A DNA stretch of 64,000 nucleotides from Poa pratensis (taxonomy: Eukaryota; Streptophyta; Magnoliopsida; Poales; Poaceae), in NCBI GenBank assembly GCA_947311845.1, contig CAMZMU010000060.1, forward strand, positions 1,809,758 to 1,873,757, given 5' to 3'. The notes under the pieces were generated by a model. The model worked only from the letters and a program-made list of their open reading frames with translations, was not told the DNA's origin and did not search any database. Made by a program: the position numbers and the translations under genes. This document shows, in pieces, positions 11,722 to 23,981 of this stretch (its first letter is position 1; each line of letters opens with the position of its first letter).

Positions 11722-12223
11722 TGTGGAGGTTATGCCGAACGGGTATACCTGCCACGGTGGATAAAACCAGGCCCACCAAGGAGGCCCATCAGATAAAGCC
11801 GGAGGGCTTAATGGAGAAGGCCTCATGGGCTTAGGCGCAAGGATAAGCTCTGGGCTGGCTTAGTGAAGTCCAAGACGAAGGCCCTGCGTTCGCCTTAGGG
11901 AGCAAGTTAGGGTTTGTTACCGTGTTAGTCTAGGACTCATGATCTAGGTCGGTTAAGGCTTTCCTTGTAGGGGAAGGCTTGGCGCCTTTATAAGCCAGCC
12001 TTCCAGCAGCCTTAGGGCACGCATACAACCTCATTGTAACCTGTACACATATTCTCCTTGAGTGAATTATAGCAGCACGTAGGATCTCGCCACCGTCGTG
12101 AGATCCGAAGCTGGGTAAGATCGTGTGTGCAATCCCGTCACTGGAACCCTCTACGTTCTTCCCCACCTCCTCTACGGTACGTATGAATCCATATAGTAGT
12201 TCCGCGTTACCAATACCTCGACA
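11722..12223 (+). repeat. 5' LTR of the Gypsy element
   Basis: 502 bp with TG...CA ends, a near-identical partner at 23,287-23,795, and CCGAA directly before it. An internal CCTTTATAAGCC near 11,989 could be the TATA box for the genomic transcript. Confidence 0.95.
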
Positions 12224-12245
12224 GTTGGCGCCCACCGTGGGGCCC
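12224..12245 (+). other. Primer-binding-site region
   Basis: Directly after the 5' LTR the sequence reads GT then TGGCGCCCACCGTGGGGC. This position and the TGGCGCC start are expected for a tRNA-primed minus-strand start. I do not assign the tRNA. Confidence 0.7.
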
Positions 12246-12299
12246 AAGGCGTCGGGAGTTTTGTTTCAGGCGGGAGCATTGGGCGAGATCGGCAAGACT

Positions 12300-14910
12300 A
12301 TGGCGGTTGGTCGCGCCCGCATCATCAACAACTTTGGGTGCATCGAAGACGACGGATCCTACGTCCCAGCAAACGACGCACTGTGTCAAGCTTCGTCGTC
12401 CCCTTCGGCACCATCAACATCTTCATGGGTTTTACGGCTGAGGCGTATGGATTCCCCAGGGGATCCGCCGCCTTTTGGCCCACCCACCACCCCATCGATT
12501 ATGCAATCGAGCAACAACACAGATCGGATCAGGCCTTTGTCTATCGCGATCTGAGTGACTCTGATACCCAAAGCGATTCTGACTCCAGCTCTTATGAGCT
12601 TATGGAGCCCGCCTCTCGCTTTGTCGGTGTCATTGACGCATCTGGCCCTAAGCCGGCCGAATCTGACCCTGAGTCAATATTACCTGCCTTACAGACAGGA
12701 GCAGACTCAGAAGCCGGATCTGATGGCACCGCTCCAATGGCGGAAGATTCAGATCTCGATGAGCATAAGGAGGAAGACTTTGCAGCACAGGTTGCCGCGC
12801 GAGGCTATGGCTCATCCGATCCAAACGAAGTCTTAATGACTTTCCCGGCACAGATAGCTATGGAGGATGGTGCGGCCGCGGCTAAGCCAGACGAGGCTGA
12901 AGTTTCCTCTAGCATCAAACACATTGGTGACAAGGCGGAAAAGCCAGAGGATGTTGGACCCAAAGGCCTCCCCGGCTACGCCTATTGAAGAAGACCTGGA
13001 GCGGTCAAAGGAGGAACACATGCGCGCATTGGAGCTTCTCAAAACACCTTTGGGACCAAATCCAACCGCGGTTGAACTTGAGGAAAGACGGAAAGCGCTC
13101 CTGGCTGAGACTGAAGTCAACATCAAGTATAAGTTGTCCCTCCTGAACAAGGAAAAAGAGTTAATCCTAGTTGGAAAGGCTCTAGAAGAGGAAGAGTACA
13201 GCGTGAGCGCGATGTTGAGAAATTCCGCAAAATACGAAGTATACGTGACCCTCTTCTGCATCGGGATCTGCAGGGAAACTTCGAGAAGCCTTCTGCCCAA
13301 AAGCCTTTAAAGCCTTGGCAGAAATACTCTTTCAGAGTTAACCCTGATGGAGTCATATTCTTCTCCACCCCGGCCAAAAATAGAGGCGGCCAGGGAAATC
13401 ATGGGAGACGAACAGTCCCAATTGAAGAGCGCCACCATTATTCTAAATGCTCATCGAAAAGGCGGTAGAGCAGCAGGCTAAGGCGGACTCAAACTCAAAA
13501 CTGGCGGACGACACGCGTCTTTGCAAGACGCCGTTGCCGGCGGTGGGGATCCAGAGGAACCAGCTGGTTCCAGTAGCCATGGCAATAAGGGTAAGGAACC
13601 CAGGAAGGACAAAGTTCCTGACAAGCACAGGGATGAGTCAAAGACTGGGTCCAACCGCCATAGTGACAAAGGCAAGGACGACCACCGGCAAAAGGATAAC
13701 ACACGCCATAAGAAGAATGATCCGCCTCGCCGTGAAAGAGATCAAGACAAGGGGAAGGACGCACGGCGTGGGAGTGACCGGCTTAACATGCCACCTCCGC
13801 CCGCAGCACGGGCAAGAGACGAAGGAAACAGGGGCAACAGAGATCCGCCTCAAAGGCGATCTCGCTCCCGCTCCCCTCATCGCCAAAGCCGTCAGGAGGA
13901 GCCAAGGCGTAGCCAATCCAACAAAGGGCCAGCCAGGGAAAACACTCATATCTCAGACGCCCGCATCCGTCTCGATGAGATTAAAGCGGCCAAAGAGGAG
14001 TCTTACCTGGGCCCTGTGTGCTTTGGACCGGCGATTCGCAAGGTGCAACTCCCATCCTCGCTAGGCAATGTCAAGAAAATTGTGGACAAGTACAATGGCA
14101 TTGACAAACCGGACATATGGCTGCCTGATTATCCACGCCGTTGGTATTAATGACGGTGATTACAATGCAGCTGTACGTTTTCTTCCACTCATGTTGGAGG
14201 GAACGGCCCGGTTATGGATCGACACTTTGCCAGAAAAGAGTATCCACAATTGGCAAGACATGCAGAAAACATTCATGCAACACTTCTCATGCACATACAA
14301 ACGTCCAAAGGCTTACTCAGATCTACTAAAGTGCGCTCAAGTGGAGGGGGAGTCAAGCAGAGCTTTCATAGCTCGATGGACAGAGACAAAGAATGCATGT
14401 GAAGACGTTTCTGAGATCCAGGCCATACATGCTTTTATGAACAGCCTGAAGAAAGGCAACATGATGAGATATATGTTAGCCAGCCAAAACATCAAACACC
14501 TCGGCGAGCTCTTAGACAGCGCGAACAATTACGCTGCAGCAGAAGACGACGCTCGAGCTGACGACGGCGATCTGCGCATGGACATAGCTGTTAACCCGGA
14601 AAAGCGAAACAACAATCAAAGCCGGAAAAAGAAGGAAGCCAACGATGCGCCAGGACCATCAAAGGAGGTAGCCTTTGCCAATAAGAAGGGTGGCCAGAGC
14701 GGGGCTAGCAGATGGCAGAAGAAGGCGATGACAGTCAAGGGTCAAGACCCATTAAAATCACCTATGACGACATCAAAGATGAACCTTGTGCCCATCATAG
14801 CAAGCTTGGCAAATGCACCCATACCAACAGGCAGTGCCGCCTTAACGATGATATCAAGAAGGATCCGACGCTGGCTTCAAGGCAAAACAGTTCAAGCGCA
14901 AGAACCGTAA
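12300..14910 (+). pseudogene. Decayed gag of the Gypsy element
   Basis: The frame opens at ATG 12,300 and must be followed through several frameshifts (near 12,550, 13,000, 13,500 and 14,100). An acidic, then coiled-coil, then RS/KD-rich N-terminal part leads to a retrotransposon-gag capsid block at about 14,070-14,560. That block shows RFLPLMLEGTARLW and a WTETKNACED helix. A Cys/His cluster, CAHHSKLGKCTHTNRQC, lies in another frame near 14,795-14,850. Gag normally forms the particle that packages element RNA. The breaks make this copy non-functional. Confidence 0.85.
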
Positions 14911-15201
14911 AGACAAGAAAGAGCAGAAGGACAACGAGGAAAGTGCTTCGGAGCCGGAAGATCAGGAGCCAAAGCACAAGAGGAGCAACAAGTTTCCAAG
15001 GGTCGAAACAAGCCTTGTTACTTTCCTTGCCACTCCTTCGGCCAAAAAGGAAAAGGCAGCCTGGAGGGAACTCAATGCCACTATGCCAGCGGTTCCCCAG
15101 TATCTCAACTGGTCCGAGCACCCATTACATGGGACCGCAACGATCATCCTGATCATATTCCACAGAACCCAGGGAATTACGCGCTCGTTGTAAACCCAAT
15201 T

Positions 15202-17180
15202 GTGCAGCAATGCAGGCTTTCTAAGGTGCTTATGGATGGAGGGAGTAGCATCAACATCCTCTATCTTGAAACCTTAAAGCGCATGCGCCTTTCTGAGACA
15301 CAGCTAAAACATAGCACAGTCAAGTTTCACGGCATAGTGCCAGGCAGGCAGGCCAGTTCTATGGGAACAATCGTCTTAGACGTCACCTTCGGTGACGAAA
15401 CAAACTATAGGACTGAGGAAGTTGCCTTTGAGGTGGTGGAATTCAAAAGTGCGTATCACGCAATCTTTGGCCGCCCAGCCTTTGCCAAATTCATGGCACG
15501 CCCGTGTTACATCTACAGCAAGCTCAAAATACCTGGACCAAACGGCGTCATCACGGTCAATGGCGACTTCAAGAAGGCGAAGGAATGCGAAGCAGGAAAC
15601 GCCGTCTTAGCAGAAGCAGTCATCAGCAAGGAAGAGCTGGAGCAGTACAAGAAAGAAGTTAACACCAATGAAATGCCGGATGGTAAGAAGCCTCCTTGCG
15701 CCTCGGATGTCACTTTCAAGGCCAGCTCAAACTCGAAGAAGATCGTGCTGGACAACGCTGATGCAAGCAAGACGACGAACATAGGCGCGGACCTCAGTGA
15801 CGCATAGGAAGGCGCGCTCGTCAAGTTCCTCCGTGAGCAACGGGATATTTTTGCATGGTCACCATCAGACATGCCAGGAGTACCCCGGGAACTTGCCGAG
15901 CACAGCCTTAATGTCGCCAAAGGTGCCAAGCCAGTAAAACAAGGTCTTCGTCGCTTCGGTCCAGAGAAGAAGAAAGCAATAGGAAAAGAGGTAGCTCGGC
16001 TTAGTGCCGCTAATTTCATTAGAGAGGTTATCCACACAGATTGGCTAGCAAATCCTGTATTAGTACCTAAGAAGGACGTGAAAGACTTGCGCATGTGCAT
16101 AGATTTCACCGGCTTAAACAAAGCCTGTCCTAAAGACCCCTTCGCATTGCCGCGAATTGATCAGGTCGTAGATGCTGTATCAGGTTCTGAATTACTATGC
16201 TTTTTGGACGCTTACTCTGGCTACCACCAAATTAAGATGAAGGAGTCTGACCAAATTAAGACTTCCTTCATCACACCTTTCGGAACGTTTTGCTACATAA
16301 CTATGCCTTTCGGGCTTAAAAACGCTGGCTCAACGTACCAACGGTGCATACAACGTTGCCTACACGATCAAATAGGCCGCAATGTTCACGCTTATGTCGA
16401 TGACATTGCCGTTATGTCGCGAAAACGCGGCGATCTCATCGTTGACCTTCAAGAAACCTTTGATAACTTAGAAAATATAACATGAAGCTAAATCCGGGAA
16501 AATGCTTTTTTGGCGTCCCAGCAGGAAAACTTTTAGGCTTCATTGTTTCAGAAAGAGGTCTTGAGGTTAACCCAGAAAAGATTCGAGCTATCATGGACAT
16601 CAAAAAGCCTACTTGTCTTAAAGATGTCCAAAGGCTCACAGGATCTGCAGCAGCTGTAAGCCGATTTATTAGTAGGCTTGGGGATAAAGCTTTACCCCTA
16701 TACAGGTTGTTGAAGAAAACTAAGACGTTCGTCTGGACTGAAGAGGCAGATGCAGCCTTAGCACAGTTAAAAGACGCCTTAGTTTCAGCACCAATATTAG
16801 CGTCTCCTCTACCACAAGAGCCGATGCTACTTTACATGGCGGCTACCAACCTAGTTATTAGTGCAGTGGTTGTTGTTGAACGAAAGGAAGAAGGAAAGGA
16901 GCTACCGGAACAAAGGCCGGTATATTATATCAGCGAAGTCTTCTCCGAATCCAAACAACGATACCCTCACTATCAGAAGCTGGCTTATGGAGTTTTCTTC
17001 GCAGCCAGAAAATTACGCCATTATTTCCAAGAGCACCCAATCACGGTAGTCAGTAAGGCGCCATTGGGTGACATTATAAACAACACTGATGCCACTGGAC
17101 GTGTGGCTAAGTGGGGAATTGAATTGGCAGCCTTCGATATCCAGTACAAGCCACGTACAGCCATCAAATCCCAGTCTTAG
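15202..17180 (+). pseudogene. Decayed protease, reverse transcriptase and first RNase H
   Basis: An aspartic-protease motif LMDGGSSINILY is at about 15,229-15,265. After an in-frame TAG at 15,805-15,807, the reverse transcriptase follows with VPKKDVKDLRMCIDF, FLDAYSGYHQI and catalytic YVDD near 16,396. A frameshift near 16,480 shifts the reading frame before MKLNPGKC. The RT-linked RNase H region (PVYYISEVF, YPHYQKLAYGVFFAARKLRHYF) ends at another frameshift near 17,170. The protein would convert element RNA into DNA. This copy is inactive. Confidence 0.9.
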
Positions 17181-17208
17181 CTGATTTCATCGCAGACTGG
17201 ACGAAGCA

Positions 17209-17769
17209 ATGGATGAACTTCCCCTCCCTGACGAAGAATATTGGGTTATGCACTTTGACGGCTCCAAAATGTTGCAGGGATCGGGAGCTGGCGTGGTACT
17301 GAAGAACCCTAAAGGAGACAAGATGTGCTATGTCTTGCAGATACACTTCAATGCCACTAATAATGTTGCAGAATACGAGGCTCTGTTGCATGGATTGCAC
17401 GTCGCAAAGGATTTGGGCATTAGCCGTCTTTTGTGCTATGGCGATTCAGACCTCGTTGTTCAACAGTTAGAAGGGGCATGGGACGCGAAGAGCCCTACAA
17501 TGGCTGAATACCGACGCACGGTAGACGAGTTTGGTCGGTGTTTTATCGGCTTAGAAGTCAAGCATATCAAAAGGGAGGAAAATGAAGCAGCGGACGCCTT
17601 AGCCAGAATGGGCTCGAAAAGATCGAAGGTGCCCTCCGATATATTTTTGGAGCACCTGTACGTGCCGTCTATTAAAGGCGGAGATGAGGATGACCCCATG
17701 GCTTCGCAGTCTGTTTCCGTCATGCTGGTAACCAGATTGGACACAGCCCTACATAAATTTCCTCCTTAA
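17209..17769 (+). pseudogene. Second (additional) RNase H domain
   Basis: A separate RNase H fold follows the RT-linked one. It shows HFDGSK, YEALLHGLHVAKDLG, GDSDLVVQQ and NEAADALARMG, so the four acidic catalytic positions D, E, D, D are present. An extra RNase H between pol and integrase is known from the Tat lineage of plant Gypsy elements. The reading frame differs from that of the preceding pol piece. Confidence 0.88.
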
Positions 17770-17789
17770 CAAGGAAGAGCCAGAGGATG

Positions 17790-19059
17790 AAGTCTTAAGG
17801 CGGCAAGTTGTGCGCAGAGCTAAGGCATACACAATAATAAATGGAGAGCTATACAAGCGGAGTACCACAGGTGTATATCAACGATGCGTTTCGCCGGAAG
17901 AAGGACAGAGATACTAGAAGAGATCCATGGTGGATGTTGCGGTCATCATGCCTCTGCCCGAGCAATTGTCGCCAAAGCTTTTAGACATGGATTCTACTGG
18001 CTCACAGCAAAGCAAGACGCAGAAGAACTCGTCAAGAAATGCGTTGGATGCCAAAAGTATGCAAGACAGCCAAAGATGCCAGCCCAGGAGTTGCGCACCA
18101 TTCCAATCACGTGGCCATTTGCGGTCTGGGGACTGGACATGGTAGGTCCATTCAGGACTGCGCGAGGCGGCGTCAAACATCTCTTAGTTGCGGTGGATAA
18201 ATACACCAAGTGGGTTGAAGCTAAGCCCATAAAAAAGCTTGATGGGGCAACAGCCAAGAAGTTCGTCATTGAGGTTATAACGAGATTTGGCGTCCCCCAC
18301 AGTATCATTACGGACAATGGGACAAACTTCGCCGTAGGAGAATGGCAAAGTACTGTGGTGAAGTTGGTATTCGTTTGGACTTAGCATCTGTGGCTCATCC
18401 ACAATCGAATGGCCAAGTTGAGCGAACCAACAGTATAATTCTACAGGGAATAAAGCCAAGATTAGAGTGCCTTTGCATAGAGCAGCTGGAGCATGGGTAG
18501 AAGAATTACCTGCTGTCTTATGGAGCATACGCACAACTCCAAGCAGCGCAACAGGCTATACCCCTTTCTTTCTCATATATGGCGCTGAAGCGGTACTCCC
18601 AACAGATGTCCTGCACGACACACCTCGTGTAACAGCCTACGTCGAAGCAGACGCAGAAGAAGCCCGACAGGACGGCTTAGACCTTCTCGAAGAAGAGCGT
18701 GAGATAGCGCTTCAGCGCTCCGCCATTTATCAGCAGAACATGCGGCGTTACCACAGTCGCAAGGTAAGACGGAGATCGTTTCGGAAGGCGATTTGGTGCT
18801 TCGCCTTGTTCAGCAAAAGGAGCACAAACTATCTCCCATATGGGAAGGACCCTTCGTTATCAGCAAAGCGCTTAAGAACGGGGCATATTATCTTGTGGAC
18901 CTCCGTGATATCGAGAAGAAGAAGAAAAGAGGCCGCAAAAGGAAAAGGAACGAAGAAGCAGTGCTCAAGAGACGAAACGTCCTTGGAACATTGAGCAGCT
19001 ACGTCCTTTTTACACTTAGCAATTCTATTGTAATCACACCATATATGATTATGAAATAA
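17790..19059 (+). pseudogene. Decayed integrase
   Basis: A zinc-binding H-H-C-C region (HGGCCGHH followed by CVGCQK) is at about 17,925-18,060. The catalytic core follows with GLDMVGPF (first D) and DNGTNF (second D). After a frameshift near 18,350, HPQSNGQVERTN supplies the E. The C-terminal part (ELPAVLWSIRTTP, YHSRKVR) is in a further frame. Integrase inserts element DNA into the chromosome; this copy is broken. Confidence 0.88.
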
Positions 19060-19638
19060 AAGTCTTTGGTTCCCTCAATTATTTTTATGCATGAGTTCTC
19101 GCCGTCTTTTATTTCCATTTGATCATATATTTCGATAAAAATATCAATGTTAACCCGAATTGGCTCGTGCTTGTGGTTACTCACATGATGCTTTTGCCTT
19201 AAGGCCTTACAAAAATTAAAATTGCATCCGTCTAAGAGTATTTATCTGATCGCGTATATGCTGGCTTGTCTTAGTAGATGCTTTACGCACCAAAAGCCGG
19301 CGCCGTTTCTGTGTTTAAACAGTTTGGTTACTAACCCTGTTGCCAGCGAAGTGTTCCGTGCCTTAGGTTCTGCCAGCATACGAAAAGGCTAAAGCATATA
19401 AGCCAGAAAACTTAAAGACGGATAAGGAGCATAGTTTGCAAGCCTTTTAAAAATAAGTGCATGCGTCGCAAAACAAACATGTTCAACAGATAAAAAGGCT
19501 CCTGCCATTACAAAACATAACTTAACAAGTCTTTTGTGCCATCTTTCATGACACGCTTAATGCAAAGTTTTTCCTGCATCTTATGCAGGGGACTGAGGAG
19601 GCGAAGACGCAGGGGACTTGGATGGATCCAGCGTAGCT

Positions 19639-22600
19639 TCAGACTCGCCTTCTTCTTCTTCTTCTTCTTCTTCTTCTTCTATTTCCGTCTTCTGACTCAT
19701 CGCCATTGCCAGTGGTGGGTGCTTCGGCTTCGTCATCAGACACGTCGTCAGGACGGGGAGGCACAGGCTTCTTGGAGAAGAAGATAGACAAGTCTACCAT
19801 CTCAGCAACGGCTGAGGCAAAGCCAGAGACAGAGGCATAGACCTTTTCTTTGACGAGCTCGTTGCCGTCTCTGTCCTTGGCTGGGAAACACTTGATAACG
19901 CGCCACATGTTGACTCGGGGTAGTGGCCGCGAACAAGTCCTAGAGCAAGTTTTGCTCCGCCTCTAGCTGCTGAGCGAAGACGCTCCACCACCTCTGGGAC
20001 GCAGTTCTGAAGAAGTGGCAGCAAGTTGCTGGTGTTTGTCACTTGGGGCAGCTGTTTTGGGAAGATGTTGGCGACAACGTCTCTTCCCGCAGCATACAGC
20101 CCTGACACAATTTCGCCACACTCCAAGATAAGCTCCAGGCGCGTCTCAGAGGTAAGCCTTTCCCCAAACCCAGCTGGAACTGTGGAAAGGAGGAATGGAA
20201 AAAAGTTAAGGCGTACTGAAGTGTTGGAATAAAGGCGAAAAGTGACAGAAAGGCGAGAAGTAAAAGAAGAGAGGCTTACTTAGCAGTTTCTCGTCAATGG
20301 CGGTGCTCTCATCAGCTTGGCGTTCAAGACGACCTTGTAAGCTCTGGATTAGGAGCCCATCCTTTTCAGCCTGTCGCTGCAGTTTCAGAAGTTCTGCCTT
20401 CAGTTTTCTTGCTCTCAGCGGCGCTGTCTTGGACGGCTTTAAGATTGGCCTCGGCCGTCTTTCGGTTCTCCTCCAGTTGCTTAAACAAGGCGGCATTTTC
20501 CCGCCTCACCACTTCTATATCGCCAGTCTCGCTGACGATCTGTTTCGCCTTCGCCACAACAGCTGTGCAAAAACACATTGCATGTGTTGAGCATCTTATG
20601 CCTTAAAGAACTAAACTCACAACGCATGTGAAAGAACAACATTTACCTTCGTTCGCCTTTTTTCGGCGACGGCTTGCTTGAGCACTTGCCTTTGGTTACT
20701 CAGTGAGTACCATAGATCGCATGTAAGTTGCTCGCTGCTCTGCTAAGGCAAGGGTAGTAGTAAGTAACAAAGGTAAAGATAATAAGGTATAGCTACAAGG
20801 GCTTGGGGACTGAGTCTTTATCAACATGAAAGAAAGGCCATTACGTCGGCTTAGTCAAAGCACAACGTAATGCCCGGGGACTAGTATGTACATAAAGACG
20901 GAATATTTACCTGCATCATGGCCTTCAAGGCTTTGTAGCTCTTCTTCATTGTGACGTACAGCTCGTCACAATTGTCTTCCAGATTCAATATGGTCAATGT
21001 CTGACCAACTGGCCTTAGCTTCGGAGGCGGCTCGTTGCGCTCCTTCTCATCGGCAAGCATGGCGGCGATGTTGGGTAAGATGTACCCCTCGTCGTCAAAG
21101 AGCTCTTGCTTCACCATGTTGCGGATAGCCTCACGAGTAATGGGCTCGTTCGGCTCTTCTGACTGAATTACTGCCGCCTTCCCAGCAGCGGCAGCCCTGG
21201 CCAACTTCTCAGTTTCCGTCTTCTCAGGTAAGACGGATGGGTCTAGATCTGTAGGCTGGTCTTCAGATGAGCTTGGGGCTGTCTCTTGCTGAATGGAAGG
21301 GGTGGGGGAGCAACGGCCGGAGAAGGCTCAGCCTTCCTTTGCTTGGAAGAAAGTACTTTCTTCCTCTTGAGAGGCGCAGTTGGCTTGATCCTGCGAATCA
21401 TATACAAAATAAGATAACATTCATACACACCGTTCGCCTTACTACAGAAATTGAGGTTCGGCTTACTTCTGCACTGGAGCGTTGAAAGCCGCATCTTCAT
21501 CGTCCTCAATGTCGAGAACTTCGGCATTTGCAGGAATGGTTTTCTCGCGTTTCCGCCTTTCTGCTGCTGAAGTTGCTGCAGAAGCTCCTGAAGCCTTTTG
21601 TTTCCGAGTCTTTGAGGGTAAATATCTTACCCTCAAATATCGTGGAAGTATAAAAACACAGTGACGGTAAATGCCTTACCTTGGGAGCCGGGTTGGCGGC
21701 TGTGTACATAGGACGCTGCTCTGTGAGCTGGATCCTTTCCTTGGCAATCCTCTTAAAGCGATACACGAGGGCGTCGTGCGTGAGGTCGCTCTCACTAACA
21801 CGGAGAGGATCCGTCTTCTGGTCCGTGTAGTGGCATAAGAGGCCCATGCGATCCTTCAAAGGCTGGATTCGCCTTGACAACCAACATAAGATGGTGTCTG
21901 TGCCCGTGAGTTTGGGCACTGCAGTCTTTGTCAAGTACTTAATTCGCCTTTGCATGCGACGGAGGTTGTCAGGAAGGACCTTCAGTGGTTTCTCGCCCCA
22001 AGAAAAGCGGGGCTCCGCAGGCAAAGGAGAAAAGCGAGGAAGTCCTATGTCTTTGCCTACGGGCGCCATGTCTTTGCAGTAGAAGAAGGAGCTGTTCTAG
22101 CCTTTAATGGAGTCTATTTTTGGCGCCTTAGGATACCAGTCTCTGCCTCTACGAAGGTTGATGCTAACTGTTCCTAAGGAAATCAGTTCTTCCTTCCCTG
22201 TTTGGCGCTTGCAAGTAAAGCAGTACTTGAAGAATTCTAAGCTGGGTTCTATGCCTAAGTATCCTTCGAATAAGGCCATGAAGCCAGCTATGTACAAGAT
22301 GCTATTGGGGCCTACGCTATGAGGCTGAAGGCCATAGTAGTCTAAGACAGATTGGAAAAAAGGATGCGGTGACAAAGACAAACCGCGGAGGAGATGTGAG
22401 ACGAGGAGCACTCGTTCATCGCCGGCGGGATCTGGAGCGGGGTGGCCGTACGCTGACCGCTAGTGGCAGTTCTCCTTTGGTGGGAGAATGCCCTCCTTTT
22501 GCAGCTGCACGAGGTCCGCGTCGGTGATGGTGGAAGCTGCCCAGTTGCGGGAGGATGCTTCCTCTCCCTCCTCCTCTGCCTCCGCCGCGTCGCCCTCGTC

Positions 22601-22777
22601 GGAGGGCTGGGCGTTCTTCTCTGCCTCGGTGGAGTTGGCCGCGGAGCTTGTTGCCGTTGCCACGCGAGAAGCAGATGCATCCGCGGCGCCCGATCCCCTC
22701 GTGGCCAGATCTTGTCCCGCCGTCGCCGCCGACGCCGCCGCCGCTGCCGCTCCCGCGGTCGCATCAGAGCTCTCCAT
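19639..22777 (-). pseudogene. Antisense multi-exon gene of a Tat Gypsy element (PF04195-like 'putative gypsy type transposon')
   Basis: Open frames on the strand opposite to gag-pol fill the space between integrase and the 3' LTR. The first starts at ATG 22,777 with an Ala/Glu-rich leader, meets a TAG near 22,459, and continues in the same frame to 22,097. That part shows HPFFQSVLDYYGLQPH and FEGYLGIEP, which match the conserved block of PF04195. Further frames at 22,069-21,506 (RRIQPLKDRM) and 20,578-20,206 (coiled coil) look like later exons. A 3' piece at about 19,908-19,639 is acidic and ends in an Arg run from a CTT microsatellite. Function in Tat elements is unknown. The in-frame TAG suggests decay here. 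Confidence 0.7.
19649..19681. repeat. CTT trinucleotide microsatellite
   Basis: About ten consecutive CTT units lie inside the 3' part of the antisense gene of the Gypsy element. Confidence 0.95.
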
Positions 22778-23275
22778 GAGTGGGTGCGCAGGTGGTGGTG
22801 GTGGAGCTCACGGAGTTTAGATGGGATGGGCGCGAGGAGGAAGATGAACAGAGAAATGGATCGGATGGAATAATGAAGAAAATATGTTTCCTTATATGGG
22901 GAGAGTGCGCCGCGATTAGTGCGGTGGCGCAACGTCCGCGCAATTTTCGCCACGCGTCCCGCAACGGTCAGATAGTGGGCATCTTCTCCCTGACGCCTCG
23001 GAGATCGTGTGCGGAGAAATAGCGGTGATGGCGTCACAACGTCTCTTTGCTTGTCCAAACTGTCGTGGACTGGCTTTGGCTGCGATGACGTCATGACAAG
23101 ACTTGACGCTGACAGAATCTTTCTGCCAGATTGTTCAAAGTGAAGGAGAGTTCGGCTTAATCCTTAAGGCAGACTGAACGTCTCATTTTGGAATGCTCCA
23201 AGCTCTTCTGTTTGCCTTTCGCAAAGGCGAAAGCTCGTGTCTTACAAAGACGGAAAACGAAGAACTTAAACCTTT

Positions 23276-23286
23276 CCGGGGACTAC
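23276..23286 (+). other. Polypurine-tract position
   Basis: The 3' LTR is preceded by CCGGGGACTAC. The position is right for plus-strand priming, but the tract is short and not purely purine. Confidence 0.4.
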
Positions 23287-23795
23287 TGTGGAGGTTATGC
23301 CGAACGGGTATACCTGCCACGGTGGATAAAACCAGGCCCACCAAGGAGGCCCATCAGCTAAGGCCGGAGGGCTTAATTGAGAAGGCCTCATGGGCTTAGG
23401 CGCAAGGATAAGCCCTGGGCTGGCTTAGTGAAGTCCAAGACGAATGCCAGACCGCGTTAGCCTTAGGGAGCAAGTTAGGGTTTGTTACCGTGTTAGTCTA
23501 GGACTCATGATCTATGTCGGTTAAGGCTTTCCTTGTAGGGGAAGGCTTGGCGCCTTTATAAGCCAGCCTTCCAGCAGCCTTAGGGCACGTACGCATACAA
23601 TCTCATTGTAACATGTACACATATTCTCCTTGAGTGAATTATAGCAGCACGTAGGATCTCGCCACCGTCGTGAGATCCGAAGCTAGGTAAGATCGTGTGT
23701 GCAATCCCGTCACTGGAACCCCCTACGTTTTTCCCCACCTCATTTACGGTACGTATGAATCCATATAGTAGTTCCGCGTTACCAATACCTCGACA
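23287..23795 (+). repeat. 3' LTR of the Gypsy element
   Basis: 509 bp, TG...CA, followed directly by the target duplication CCGAA. It differs from the 5' LTR at about 15 positions plus a 3-bp and a 4-bp indel. Confidence 0.95.
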
Positions 23796-23981
23796 CCGAA
23801 GGACTCTGACCAATGAGTACGGAGTACCTGCCCCGGGAATGTGGGTCGTGAGAGCTAATCGTCATTTCCCCACAAACAAATGAACTACTCTCTACGTACC
23901 AGAATATAAGATTTTCTAGTCTTTCTAAATTTGTCCTGATTCATTTCTGAATGAACTAGAAGGAAACCCCCGCGTATCGGC
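23796..23981. repeat. Direct repeat right of the Gypsy element
   Basis: Matches 11,521-11,705 base for base as far as I can see. Beyond CGTATCGG the flanks differ: here CTGGGACTTTAAG leads into copy 2 of the block. Confidence 0.85.

Larger units (their letters stand above)
11717..23800 (+). mobile_element. Tat-lineage Ty3/Gypsy LTR retrotransposon with 5-bp target duplication
   Basis: Element body 11,722-23,795, about 12.07 kb. LTRs start TGTGGAGG and end CTCGACA. The target duplication CCGAA is at 11,717-11,721 and 23,796-23,800. Domain order is gag, protease, reverse transcriptase, RNase H, a second RNase H, then integrase, which puts it in Gypsy. The second RNase H and the long antisense reading frames between integrase and the 3' LTR are hallmarks of the Tat lineage. 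The coding region has several frameshifts and stops, so it is not autonomous now. The LTRs differ by about 15 substitutions and two indels (3 and 4 bp), roughly 3%. Confidence 0.95.

Noticed and set aside
12123..12554. Reading frame starting inside the 5' LTR as a host gene
   Set aside because: It overlaps LTR and primer-binding region. The Gypsy gag frame starts at ATG 12,300.
22463..22873. GC-rich plus-strand frames opposite the antisense gene
   Set aside because: They are mirror frames of the Ala/Glu-rich leader and show no family motif.
11506..23981. CRISPR or phage-type attachment repeats
   Set aside because: The direct repeats are eukaryotic duplication remnants and LTRs. No spacer array exists in the window.
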